In this document: positions 1 to 10,344 of the stretch, one piece after another | Layout of the letters: every line of letters begins with the position of its first letter | Position numbering within the stretch: position 1 is the stretch's first letter | Source: Acanthaster planci | Lineage: Eukaryota > Echinodermata > Asteroidea > Valvatida > Acanthasteridae | Reading direction: 5' to 3' | Assembly: GCF_001949145.1 (NCBI RefSeq) | Contig: NW_019091364.1 | Location: 2,431,834-2,444,368 of the forward strand | DNA: 12,535 nt | Notes under the pieces: model-generated | The model's database searches: none | What the model saw: the letters and a program-made list of their open reading frames with translations, nothing else | What the model was told of the DNA's origin: nothing | Made by a program: the position numbers and the translations under genes

Positions 1-1720
1 ACATCCTCATTAAAATGGTGAAAATTAAGATTCTTGAGCATTTTGCCTATCTACACTGACAGAAAATCGGCAGCATGCACATGTACTCTCAACAACTGTC
101 AGCTGTGTGATAGCATAGCTTGACCAATCGCAACACGGCTCCTATCTTTTCCTTTTGTTTTTGAATAAACCCCCCCATCTGACATCTAGCTTCACCAAGA
201 AGGCAGGTATGAAATTTGATTGCACAAACAGCCGTGATGGAAAGAGTAAGTTGGCACAATCAGAACAGTCAAAATGTGTTCATGGGAGTTTGTACTTGGC
301 TATCTATGAGGTTTGTGTAAACCTTACAGTTCTGGAAGTAGTCAGTCTGATGAGCGAGACCTGTATTCCACATTTTCATCCAAAGAGTGGAGCTTGCCAG
401 TGTTAAACGCAAGCTTGAACCAGCCCCGTAAACAGGGCCCTACGGAGTACTCCTCCGTTGTATACTGGGCCCTGTCCCGATTCGTAGGGAATTCTTTCAA
501 ACATTTTTCTCCGGGATATCTAGGGCATCCGCTGGATTTTGTGAGCTGAAATTGCACCGGTATGTTCACTACTTATGGGATGAACTATCCGCTAGGCTGC
601 TAATAGTAGGAAACTCCGTAGTTGATTTGCCTTTGAATGAAATCCGTTGATAGGATAATCAACTTATATGAAGGAGGGGGATACAAAAAATTTGTACAGG
701 AGTCAAGATGGTGCTGAACGGAGCCAAATTAAAGTATTACGATTATTAAGCTTACATGTACTGTAACATTTGTAGATGGGAACGTGTTTGGCCTTTCATT
801 AGGCAACAGGGTAGTCTGGTTGGACTTTTTTGGCCCCAGCAGGCTTGCATTGCTTCAGTTTCCATGCACCGGGACTCTGCCGGCGTCCCTGGCGACGAGG
901 CTAATCTGCTTGGAGTCCTGCGTTCCTTTGGAATTGCTTGGCTTTCTTAGACTTTGTATTTTTTCTTTTCGACTCATGTTCCCTCTTTGCATGAATTTGT
1001 TCTCAACAGACTTCCACAAAGTCCATAGCCACACGGCTGCCAACGTGGTGCCCAGATAGGGCTTAGAATCTTTTGTCTTTGTCCCAGTAGATCACATACT
1101 GTAGGCAGCTCCTTTACTGGACCGGAAATATTACCAGAAATTTTTATTCTTTGTTTTGGTTTTTGTATTGTAAACTTTATTCTTGTAGTAATGCTAAATA
1201 ACTAGTCAATCATTGTACCGTTTTTTTCTTGAAATGCAGGTTTTAGTAAATACGTGTATGTGCACAGTTTTTGCCCCCCCCCCACAGGCAGGTCATATTG
1301 AGTGCCAACTCGTGTCCTCGTACATGTACGTGTGTGCATGTCTACCCTGAAAACATATACAGTTGTATACTAATCTTCAGACTTGGGCGTTCTTTGAGTA
1401 CTCAGTCAGATGGCTTTTGTGATTAGCGAGACTAAGATCTATTTATTGAGCCCTGCTGAGGGGCACCGCCTCCCCTCCGCCCCCCCCCTCGTTAACCACA
1501 CACTTGACCTGTAGACTCCCAGTCATGTGCGTTACCACAGGCCTGGGAAAATTGGTCACGTGTGCAGGCAGTTTGACGCAGGGTCACCTCAAGCAGCCCA
1601 AAGTTCTGTTGACTCACTTATTTTCACAGTCTTCCAATCATACACAGTATTTTTAGATTATTGCATCCTTTTTCATGCCTTTTGACCTTGTCCTGCCCAC
1701 TGAACACATACACGTACCGG
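1..1720. other. Non-coding stretch, no gene recognised
   Basis: Open stretches are short and overlap on both strands without codon bias, domains or paired splice sites. Contents are the nested inverted repeat at 432-475, TACATGTA at 753 and 1321, and two poly-C tracts. Confidence 0.7.
432..475. repeat. Nested inverted repeat
   Basis: Outer arms acagggccc (432-440) and gggccctgt (467-475) are perfect. Inside them acggag (442-447) and ctccgt (453-458) form a second stem with a five-base loop. Together these give 15 possible base pairs in 44 bases. No function is known. Confidence 0.5.
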
Positions 1721-1880
1721 GTACCAAAGGCGTGGGGGGCGTGCACCCCCTTTTTTCACCAAAAAAATAGATAAAAAAAAGAAGAAAGTGCACCACAGAC
1801 TGCCTAGAATCCAAACATGCCCTACACCATGATAAGGGCTTGGCGCTTTTTTGGTAAATCCGGGATCACTCCCCCTCCTC
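1720..1880. other. Homopolymer-rich patch with short inverted repeats
   Basis: ggggg / ccccc arms enclose cgtgca (1735-1750), followed by T6, A7 and A8 runs. The word accaaaaaa near 1759 is answered by ttttttggt near 1849. It may be a degraded repeat family member; no coding content. Confidence 0.4.
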
Positions 1881-3689
1881 TGTGAAAATCCTTTATCTGC
1901 CCCTTCGTACATGCACGTACATGTAGCATGTACATGTATGTGCCCTTTCTGTGACCTGACTGCATGCATTGTGTTACCTGGTGTCTCTCCCATGGTGGAT
2001 TCAGAATCACAGCGTTTTGTTCACTTAGGTTGGCACGTAGGTAGCCCGGGGACTTTAACAGTTTTCGGTTGGTCAGAAGTAGTGGCCACGGGGGTAGATA
2101 CAGTACATGTACACTGTAGATACAATAATAACATTTCATTGGACATACAGGTGCATACCTGATGGCCCCGTTAAATGGCAACAAGTATTGTATTGGGTTT
2201 TCTGCAGAATGGTTGCCATGGAACGTACATGTATGGGCATCAGTCGTCAGTTATCTGTTTTGTGGACCCTTAAGTAAAAATGTAGTGGGAGTAGGCCTAC
2301 ATGCTTCATTTGATCAATGTTTCTCAAACCAGGAATTATTTGGAAAATGAAATCAATTTGGCAAAAGTACACGTACAGTACATGCACAGTGTACATGTAT
2401 GTGCCAAGAAATTACATAATTGAAGTGGTCAGTTCTAAACTGCTGCGGATTGCAACATATTCGTCTGCCAATATTTTCCGGAGGCCTGAAACAGGGCCCT
2501 GGACCCCATGCTGTTGGGGCTTTGTGCTTCGCATTTGCATTAGTTCTGACTGAAGTTATGTTCCCCCAGTTTTGAAAAGCAATTGATGCCCATAATAAAA
2601 AGATGGTTCTGTACAAAAGTACCAAAATGACAGTACCATCGTCACCAGATTCGTCCATAAAAGTTTCACCTCAAATCTCCGAGGCTTTAATCTGTACAGT
2701 CGTCGAAAGGTTTTGCATAAAATTCTTGAAAGTCCAGGCGATTGAGTCAAACCTCACTAATTACAGGTTCCTTGGACTTTGCAGATTACCGGTACCCTAT
2801 TAGGAACCTTGTGTTATCAGGAGAGAAAACGATAAAGTACAAAGGATCAGGACCTATAAATGCCCTTGCTGTATAAAAAAAGCAGAATGTTCTATCCACA
2901 ATGCTCAATATCAGGTTCAACTGTAGATGAAATGAGAGACCAATTTTACAACTTCTGATGCAGATGTAATGCATACTGAATGTACATGTATGATGTACTA
3001 GTGCACTGAAAGTCCTCTTGCAGGAAAGAACCCATGATGTTATAACAAGGAAATACATGTAGGTCGACATGTACATGTAGGTATGTACCTCCATTGAAAC
3101 TAAGTCGAACATGACAAAATATTTTGGGAAAATTTCAACGCGGGTTTTTTGCCACGCTATACCGTATGCACTGACATGATTCCACTTCAGTTCACAGTTC
3201 CCATTGTTGCCAAATTGGGAATGCGTGTACATTAAGGCGCAATAAAGGGTAGTGGTTCCTGTTTCTTTATTTACCGGTATCCCACTTTGGTGGTGTGACT
3301 TATAACTGCTTTGGGATGGGGGGGGAGAATTTGGGGAATATGTGATACTGGAAACGAAAAAAACTGTTGCCATTGTTCAAATGCGGTGCCAAAATGTTCA
3401 GTGGAGTTTACTTATTATAGAGTACTGAAATGAAAACGTTATGTACACAATTATGTACATTTATGTTAAAGGCATTAGTGCGAGAACTGGCACGTGGACC
3501 AAGGCACGCACCCGTACTCCGTTCCTTTGCACTAGGCCTACACTTCCTGGTTCTAAATGAAGTCACACATTTAAATGAATTGAAGGTTGAATATTCAAAA
3601 AGTGAATTTTTCGAATTGACTCAGCCCTATTGTCACATGATTTCTGGTAAATTTCAAGAGATACATGTACTTTAGTTTTGGGTAAGATC
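1881..3689. other. Non-coding stretch dense in TACATGTA palindromes
   Basis: Holds nine of the window's 18 exact TACATGTA copies (1918, 1931, 2104, 2226, 2392, 2983, 3054, 3072, 3662), several in larger imperfect palindromes such as 2101-2118. At 3054-3089 the word tacatgtaggt occurs twice, 18 bases apart. No exon or domain was recognised on either strand. Confidence 0.7.
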
Positions 3690-3774
3690 AAAAGGATTTG
3701 GTGGCATAGTGAGTTGGATTGGAGCCTGTATGCAACGCTTGGGGTTTGATTGCGAGTCAGTCAACTTTTTTTTT
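3690..3774 (+). repeat. tRNA-derived SINE-like pol III unit (degenerate)
   Basis: An A-box-like tggcatagtgag at 3702-3713 is followed 30 bases later by a B-box-like ggtttgattgc at 3743-3753 (consensus ggttcgantcc), and then by nine T at 3766-3774, which would terminate RNA polymerase III. Spacing and order fit a tRNA-derived SINE head. The flanks do not form a clean acceptor stem, so this is not a working tRNA gene. No target duplication or tail was recognised. Confidence 0.38.
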
Positions 3775-4626
3775 CTTATCTCCAGAATTTTACTTTTTTT
3801 ATTGATGAAAACTATTTTTTGTGATGCCAGACTCTGCAAAAGTTGTTTTGCCATTGCTGGCAAGCACCACATGCGCTGTTAGCATGTGAGACTTCGCGTG
3901 GCCACACTATTAACTTGCATGCTCGGAAACACTGGTGTTCAACCTGGCGTGGCATCACGTTCGTAAAGTCTGAAAGACTTTGCTGTTCTGACATAGTGAC
4001 TCTCTCAGTCATGGAATTTGTCTGGTTCTTCGTTGTCCTTCTTTTGTCGTCACTTTTAAGAAATTGGTCAGTGGGTGCCCAGAAACCCTCCTCCGGCACC
4101 TTTTTTCCCCGCCCTGCCCCTGTTCACCGTCTAGTGCTTGGCCTGCAAGTTGTTATCAATGCATAAATATAGCTGAACTCGGCACACTGAAACAGTACAC
4201 GCATCTGTGTGGAAACTAATCAGGATTGATAGTCTCGTGACGTTACACTCACCATAGATTAGGAGATCACCCGGCCCAAGTCTCGTGACGCTGATGCAGA
4301 GTGTCAGTTTTCAACTACCAGTAGTTTCAATTTTGTCCTGGGACCTAATCTCTTGTCCATTCTTGGATGACTGAAGTGCTTTGTAAACTTTCGTAGTTGT
4401 TGGTTTCTGTTGTTTTATTTGTGATTACAGTTTGCACTCCTGTAGGCTGTTTCTGCTCCATTTCCTGGTCAGGTTGTAAAGAGAAAGAACCTCCGTGAGA
4501 AAATTTGTTTGCTTTTTTAAGGGCTTTGCGATAGGGCCGAATGATGTATTTATGTCAGTTTGTTTTTTGGATTGTGATTGTTGGGCTAATTCCACTTAAT
4601 CAGCAGTTCTTGTTGATAACGATTGC

Positions 4627-4739
4627 CTGAGCAGTTTCATTTTTGAAAAAAAAACATTTCATTGACTCTTTGTTTAGCAGAATACAGGTACAAGAACAAG
4701 TGATGTTGCTTTTTTGAAATTCTGATGAAAACTGCTCAG
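4627..4739. repeat. Imperfect fold-back of about 113 bases
   Basis: ctgagcagttt (4627-4637) pairs perfectly with aaactgctcag (4729-4739). The match continues inward with gaps (cattttt..aaaaaa..acat against the complement of 4697-4728), leaving a loop of roughly 30 bases. It could be a small mobile element remnant or a hairpin RNA; neither is established. Confidence 0.4.
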
Positions 4740-4864
4740 TCAGTATATAATCTGTGACATCCCTCCTTTTGTGGTTCTCACGTTTATGAGGATCAAGTGG
4801 TTTGTTTATTTAACATCAAAAAGATTGAAACTTTGTAGCCAAAGAGCCAAGTTAATTTTCATTG

Positions 4865-4888
4865 TACGAGATTCAATACGAGATTCAA
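4865..4888 (+). repeat. Two perfect tandem copies of a 12-base unit
   Basis: The unit tacgagattcaa occurs at 4865-4876 and again at 4877-4888, probably by replication slippage. Confidence 0.85.
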
Positions 4889-5010
4889 CAAAACCAAATG
4901 TTATTAAAATATATGTATGCTAACTGTAGAGAAAAAATCAAACTTTAACAGTTTTTTGGTAAAAACTTACAAAGTCTCTGAAAGGTCTTTCTGTATTTTT
5001 TTTGCATTGT

Positions 5011-5199
5011 AAAGGCCGGTTCATACTTCAGGCCAGAGCGAACACAGATGCAAATTTGTGACGGGCGATCAGGTATTCATGTATTGCAAATGTGCAAAAT
5101 TTGAACACATTTCAATTTGTGCGAAATTTCGCATCGAAGTTTCCTTTAACGTCATATTCGCTTCACTTTCGCATTCCCCTGAAGTATGAACTGGCCTTT
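5011..5199. mobile_element. 189-bp non-coding inverted-repeat element (MITE-like)
   Basis: The left arm begins aaaggccggttcatacttca (5011-5032 with two more bases) and the right arm 5178-5199 ends gaagtatgaactggccttt. The two 22-base arms are reverse complements with one mismatch. The interior is rich in repeated gcgaa / ttcgc / caaat words on both strands and has no coding capacity. Possible TA dinucleotides flank both ends (5010-5011, 5200-5201), so a TA target duplication is possible but not certain. The ends resemble those of the granulin intron element. Confidence 0.75.
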
Positions 5200-7019
5200 T
5201 ATAATGAGGTAAGGGTTAGTAAAACAAATTCTACAACAAACATTGTACTGGGCTTTGTATTATTCTGGGCTGAAAAATACCGACTATTTAAAATGACAAG
5301 ATATGATGCATGCACCAAGTTAATGATGGTCTCTTGCATAGTTGAATTTTAAAACGCCGACCCTTGGTTGTTATGTGTTTGAGATTTGTGTGACATTACT
5401 AACTGCATCATCATTTAAAAATAACTGTGCATGGGTGTGGCCAGTCGCCACTTGAGGGCTCCACATGTGCTCAACTTTCACGGACTAGTTCGAGCCTGTG
5501 CGAGTGTGAAACCATTGGGAATAATTTATTCAAAAAAATTCAGCAAGAGACATGTTTGTATTATAATGTCCTTCATGTTACGGGCACAGCATATTCCTGC
5601 ACCTTTCTATGTCATGTGACTTGACTTGGTTTAAGTGACAGAACAGTTGACAACTACAGTACAGTACATGTAGTTGTGAAAACCGAAAAGGAAAAAAAAG
5701 TGGAATTTAATTGAATCAGAATTCAGAATTTAATCAGACTGATAAAGACGCCTTTAAAGTGCTTGCTATGAAGAACATTTCAATGGATACTCTGTACAGA
5801 GACACGTCTTCACTTCCCCCACTGTGTTTGTCGCCAGGTTTGATCGGTGTATTTCAGCAGGGGCAGGGAATTCAAGTGATTGGCTCCTGACACAAAACAG
5901 AAAGTTGGAGCGATCTTTAAGGATAATTTACAATTTCAACAGAAACTGTGATTCTTTTGTTTTGATCAGGGATGCTTCCTAGTTTTGCCTTCTATTTTGT
6001 GTAAGAATACTTCTTCCAAAAGGAAAGAAAAACCAAAACCTTTGGAATGCATTGCGCTATAATGTTGACTTAGCATAGAGTTTTGCCGGGTGTTTATAGA
6101 TTTCCATCAGCTTCCTTCTTTAATCAGTTTCTTATTTATCTTGTCTAATTGTGCAACTTTTGGTTTCTGTCTTTCGGGGAAAGATAGTCTGAAGTCTGTT
6201 TGTCCTTGTTGAAGTTCTCTCTCACAGTGATAATTTCTCATGCTCATCGTAGAAAGAAGCAGAAAAATAAGCCAGATTGCACGTCCATGGACAAAACAAG
6301 TGGCTTTTCCAATTATTAGCTTGGAGAAACTTTGGAGGCAGTTGGGGGCTTCTGGAGGATTTTTAATGCAGGTTTTTGCCTACTCAGAACTTTTGATTTA
6401 CATGCACGTGTAGATGTAAGACAAAGCTTGACTGAAAATCTCATGATTAGGGGTTTTGCATGACCGCTTATGCATATAACCGTTCACTCAGGATTACCAG
6501 CCGCAATATGTGATTGACAGGAGTCACAGGAACCCATGGTAAAAACAGGAGGTGACATTGATACTGTCTGGCATCACAAAACCTGCAATTTCTCACTTTA
6601 TTTTGCTTTGTTCTCACTGCTTTCATAACTGCTGATTAGTTGTTCCTATTTTTTTCATAATTGCTGGTTAAGAGTTAAAAATACCTGGCAGCAACAGAGG
6701 TGTTTTTTTCCAACAGATATACCACACATGCAGCTGATCAGAACACAATTCCCTTGTCCCTCCCTTTTCAATTTTTAATACTTAATAGTCAGTGTGTTGC
6801 TACGTGAACCTGCAGGTGTTATTTAAACTGGTTAAGAATAACAACAGCAGCAGAGACTCTGTGGAATTTGTTTCCAATATCAAAGTTAGCAAAGAATTGT
6901 TGAAACCACATCTGTTCGCTTCTGTTCTTCAGTGGTTTTTACGGGCGATTTGTCCTCCTTGGGGGTGATTTTGTGTTGTGCGTGTGATTTTTGTGAAATG
7001 TTGTATCCACTGTTTTTAG
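5200..7019. other. Non-coding stretch, no gene recognised
   Basis: Apart from a 9-bp perfect hairpin around TACATGTA (arms acaactaca 5650-5658 and tgtagttgt 5669-5677), nothing structured was found. No exon with paired splice sites or a recognisable domain was found. Confidence 0.65.
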
Positions 7020-7228
7020 TTTTAGTGAATTAATCGCTATTTTAATGTTCATTATATTTCAATGTCAATGTATACTGTGTTTTAATGTTAGGCCCAATTT
7101 GATATAATGTTAGTACATTATGTTACATGTAATTATATTTTAATGTTTTTAAACTGTTTGGAATGTGCATTTGAACATATTTGTAGTGAAATCTGCACAA
7201 TATAAATGAATAAATTATTATTAAAGGG
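7020..7228 (+). repeat. Possible 3' tail of a non-LTR retroelement
   Basis: This AT-rich stretch has repeated ttaatgtt words and ends tgcacaatataaatgaata followed by attattatt. Many deuterostome LINE and SINE tails end in a ctatataaatg-like word plus ATT repeats; the likeness is from memory of the general pattern only. No reverse-transcriptase coding sequence lies upstream. An AATAAA at about 7208 could equally mark the 3' end of an unrecognised transcript. Confidence 0.3.
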
Positions 7229-7319
7229 TACTTTGATTCTTTTCCACATTGGATCATTTTGCAATGCATTGAAACTACAATGGACACGTGTGTGTCTTTA
7301 TATCCAATTTCCCAAAATT

Positions 7320-7330
7320 CCCCCCCCCCC
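7320..7330 (+). repeat. Poly-C tract
   Basis: Eleven C in a row followed by five A. Similar tracts occur at 1274-1283 (C10), 1480-1488 (C9), 8536-8543 (C8) and, as G8, at 3318-3325. These are sites of likely length polymorphism and sequencing error. Confidence 0.9.
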
Positions 7331-7496
7331 AAAAAGTAAGGGTTGCATCAAAATCCCAGTAGTTGTAGGTTGGGGAACAGGAAGCATAACTAATTTCTTG
7401 CCTTATTTGTATTTATTTAGTGTTTATCAGTCATGACATGTGTAAGTTTAAATGCACCAAACCGTTGAACCATGGTCCAACAATCAACACTGTCCC

Positions 7497-7516
7497 GTGA
7501 CATCATGTGACATCAT
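7497..7516 (+). repeat. Two perfect tandem copies of gtgacatcat
   Basis: A 10-base unit is repeated directly and followed by a partial third (gtgat). Each copy contains tgacatca, close to a CRE/AP-1-type site, but with no promoter evidence nearby no regulatory role is claimed. Confidence 0.8.
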
Positions 7517-9553
7517 GTGATGGGATCATGTCCCACAGACTAGCAGTGACCTGTGACAACACACCTTCCCCATTGACCGCAGATTGGTCGGATGATTCTC
7601 ATTCCGGGGAATGAAGCATTGGTTGGACAATAGACTCTCTCAAGTGGTGAGCCAGACATTGAAATGAAACTTAAGAGGGAGGCAATGTACCGGGACCCTG
7701 ACCCGAAGCTCTGCATTATAAAAGTAAAATAATTCCTATATTATGTCAACAACAAGAGCTCAGTGCGTGCGATAAGGTCTTATCTTCAGCTGCAGGGGTG
7801 TGTGAACATTGAGGAAGTAAAATGCTGTGCTACAGAAGTCACAGAACAGTCCCAGTCACCCCATGTGCCTAGTCAATATTAACTCCTAAAGGGTCTAGGT
7901 CACAGTTGCCGAAACTGTTGAAATCGTGTCAGTGTGTTAACTTGAGAAAATACATGTATACCAGTGTATGTACTTGACACATGGACTTAAGTACATTGTA
8001 GCTCACAATGTACATGTACCTATTGCATTTTGGGCATAGTCAAGGGTCAGGTCACTATGGCTAAACAATAGGAATCCTCTTGTAACCACAAATTTAAAGA
8101 GGGTTCAGGAATTGGCTTGGGGAGCCATTTGTGTTTTGTTAGCGCATCATTTTTGCTTCAACTTTGTAGTTTCCGTTGTTCAGTTCAGCCTTGTATCTGG
8201 AAAGCGGGTACATGTAGATTAATATCAGACGGGAAGTTACTTAATGTTTGTCTTACCCACAAAGGCATGCATGATCTGGGCACCTTGTGATGCGACCACA
8301 TCCTCGCCGTCCTACCAAAATGGACAGGCGTGTACAGAATGTGTAGGGTTCCCCTTGGATCAGACCATTTCCTCTTCTTTCCCTCGTTGCACGTGACAGT
8401 TTAAGTGCCACTCTCTCATTACCGCAGAAACAATTGAAATATTTTTTTTCCCCAAACCAAATCAGTCTCGCAACAGGGGTCCTCAAAGCAGCCAACGTTC
8501 TTTTGTTAGGACTTCACCACCAGAGCCCCCCGCCACCCCCCCCTTTGAGGAAAAAGAAATACCATTCAGTTGAATGTGTATTCAACTTTCCTTGACACTG
8601 CTCTCTTGCTTACATTGTTTCTTGGAGCTTTGCTTGTGTAATCAGCTCACCTCAGCAGAGACTTTCGGTTGCAGTTTTCACCTCAAATCTTGATTTGAAA
8701 GAAGAGATACCAGCACGGTGGCCTTCAAAATTGAAGCCAAAGCACCTGCTTTTTTTCATAACAATCTTTCGAAAGTTATTAAACCCCAACGCACCACCTT
8801 TGGGCAGTATGTTGAAATAATGGTACTGATCAATGTGCTTTTGGTTTCATAGCTCTGCTACTTGTAAATGCATGTTCAACAAACCAGCGAGTTGGCCTTG
8901 ATATTCCTACCACTTTCTTCTAACAAAACACGTTCACAGCCGAAATAAAAGGTGTCAAAGTAATGGCAGCACAGGGATTCAAAACTACCATCATGCTGTG
9001 GTACGTGAACAGGCTTTGAATTGTAGGAATGCACTGGCAACGGACGGAATGGCTCCACCATTATTTCATGTCCATGTGGCATTGAGGGAGAAGACAATGC
9101 ATGGTATCACCGTAATGTACACTGAGACTCTTGAAGGAATCTGTAACAACATAACAAAGGCAAACGTTTATCCCCGAGCAGTCTTGCTTGAGGTACATGT
9201 ACATGCACCAGGTATTTTGCTCACAGCTGGCATTTAATGAAATGGTCAACTCCATCTCACTACCAGAGTGCACTGTTGTACTAGCCTTTATTATAAAACA
9301 CTCGGAAATGACCGTAGCACCACTTCTGCAGAATGAAAAATGAGCTATTGAATATGCGTGCTTGCGTACTTAGCTTGGCAAAGAGGGCGCGCTCTGCTTT
9401 TCTGTACATGTAAGGCAGACAGCTGACTTGCCAATGGCTCATTGATTGTGTGTGTAGTAGAGCTCTTCTGTGTTCTGAGTGCCATCTGTTGTTCAGTGGA
9501 GCCTGCATTGGCCCTGAAGCAACAACCACATATGAGCTGAGCACAGTTATGAG

Positions 9554-10032
9554 CCCCAGTGGTAGGGCTGAGTCAGTTTGATTAATTCACTATTCGAATA
9601 TTCGACCTTCAATTTGATCGAATACCCAAATATTCGGTTGTACCAACCGGCAGATTGTTAATGAACAAACCATATCAGTTAGAATAATGCAGACAGTTGT
9701 ATATTATGATCAATATAATAGCTTCTCACATCTGGAAGTATCTTCAGCCACGATTTAACAAGATTTAAAAGATGAACAATACTTCTTGCCCTGTTGACAA
9801 TTTCTGTTCCTTTTAAATTGTTTATTGAATAATTTACTTTTGAAATCATAAGATTTCTGACGCTTTTCATTTGAACTTGCTTGAAACAAGCCTCCACGCT
9901 GCAATTTTCTCATTTAAAACAAAAGAAATTTTTCCCTTCCTTTTCATGAATTTTGCTTACGAATATTTGAATATTCAATAATCGATCGAATATTCAGTTA
10001 TTTGGATATTCTTCACAGCCCTACCCCAGTGG
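9554..10032. mobile_element. hAT-like non-autonomous element (461 bp) with flanking direct repeats
   Basis: The element runs 9563-10023. Its ends are tagggctg (9563-9570) and cagcccta (10016-10023), perfect inverted repeats. Subterminal regions on both sides are packed with attcgaatatt-type words and gatcga motifs. The direct repeat ccccagtgg lies immediately outside both ends (9554-9562 and 10024-10032). hAT elements make 8-bp target duplications and often start with c/tagggctg, so this is probably an 8-bp duplication plus one chance base. No transposase is encoded; the internal open stretch on the minus strand (9679-9897) has no recognisable domain. Confidence 0.8.
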
Positions 10033-10335
10033 GCTATGCAATTGTGGTAGAGTCGACTGTAGAAACTGTGACATCATGAGAAATAGTCATAAACATTTTT
10101 TCGATTGAATGCTTAGACACGGATTGCCAAATGTGGCCAAAAGAGGTGCCAGTTGAAACAGATTTATGCTGCCAAGACTTATGGGAAATTTTGGGATGGT
10201 GGATATAAAACAAGATGCGAAAGTTCTAGAAAGAGCCATGTTTTGTATGGTTTAATTCCCACATGCTCAAACATGTATGAACCGGTATATGCGCTAAGTT
10301 TCCTTCCCCCATTTTTTCTTTTTCTTTCACTTCAG
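10033..10335. other. Sequence just upstream of the first granulin coding exon
   Basis: Holds a TATA-like atataaaa at 10203-10210, the palindrome ttctagaa at 10224-10231 and the long pyrimidine tract leading to the acceptor at 10335. It is either the 3' end of a leader intron (preferred, because of the strong acceptor signal) or a compact promoter. Confidence 0.45.
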
Positions 10336-10344
10336 ATTTGCAGG
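10336..10344 (+). other. GRN: End of 5' leader in the first coding exon, behind a probable splice acceptor
   Basis: About 35 bases of nearly pure pyrimidine (from about 10301) run into ttcag at 10331-10335, leaving a nine-base leader before the ATG at 10345. A second possible acceptor ag ends at 10343. This predicts a non-coding upstream exon whose position could not be identified in this window. The alternative is an unspliced leader starting near a TATA-like atataaaa at 10203-10210. Confidence 0.55.

Larger units (their letters stand above)
3775..5010. other. Non-coding stretch, no gene recognised
   Basis: No coding exon seen. Contains the fold-back at 4627-4739, the 12-base tandem at 4865-4888 and a gtctcgtgacg direct repeat near 4232 and 4281. 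Confidence 0.7.
7229..9553. other. Non-coding stretch, no gene recognised
   Basis: Contains the poly-C tract at 7320, the gtgacatcat tandem at 7497, five TACATGTA copies (7951, 8011, 8209, 9194, 9405), a TATA-like tataaaag near 7717 without supporting context, and a cacgtgac E-box at 8390-8397. No coding exon was recognised. Confidence 0.65.

Noticed and set aside
1822-2184. 120-codon minus-strand open stretch
   Set aside because: Overlaps a 103-codon stretch on the other strand, no domain, composition driven by palindromes.
2786-3373. 195-codon open stretch on the minus strand, the longest in the window
   Set aside because: No recognisable domain, several runs come from TACATGTA palindromes read as Tyr-Met, and no splice or promoter context. 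One such length is expected by chance in this much DNA.
3843-4166. 107-codon + strand open stretch with a hydrophobic segment
   Set aside because: Overlaps a 95-codon minus-strand stretch, no homology recognised, and no signal-peptide or splice support.
5092-5352. 86-codon + strand open stretch
   Set aside because: Starts within the inverted-repeat element and runs across its border, with no domain.
5484-5496. B-box-like tagttcgagcctg
   Set aside because: No A box at a suitable distance upstream and no T-run after it.
7717-7724. TATA-like tataaaag as a promoter
   Set aside because: AT-rich chance match with no downstream exon or initiator that could be identified.
9679-9897. 72-codon minus-strand open stretch inside the hAT-like element
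   Set aside because: Too short for a transposase and has no zinc-finger or dimerisation motif; a non-autonomous element is the simpler reading.
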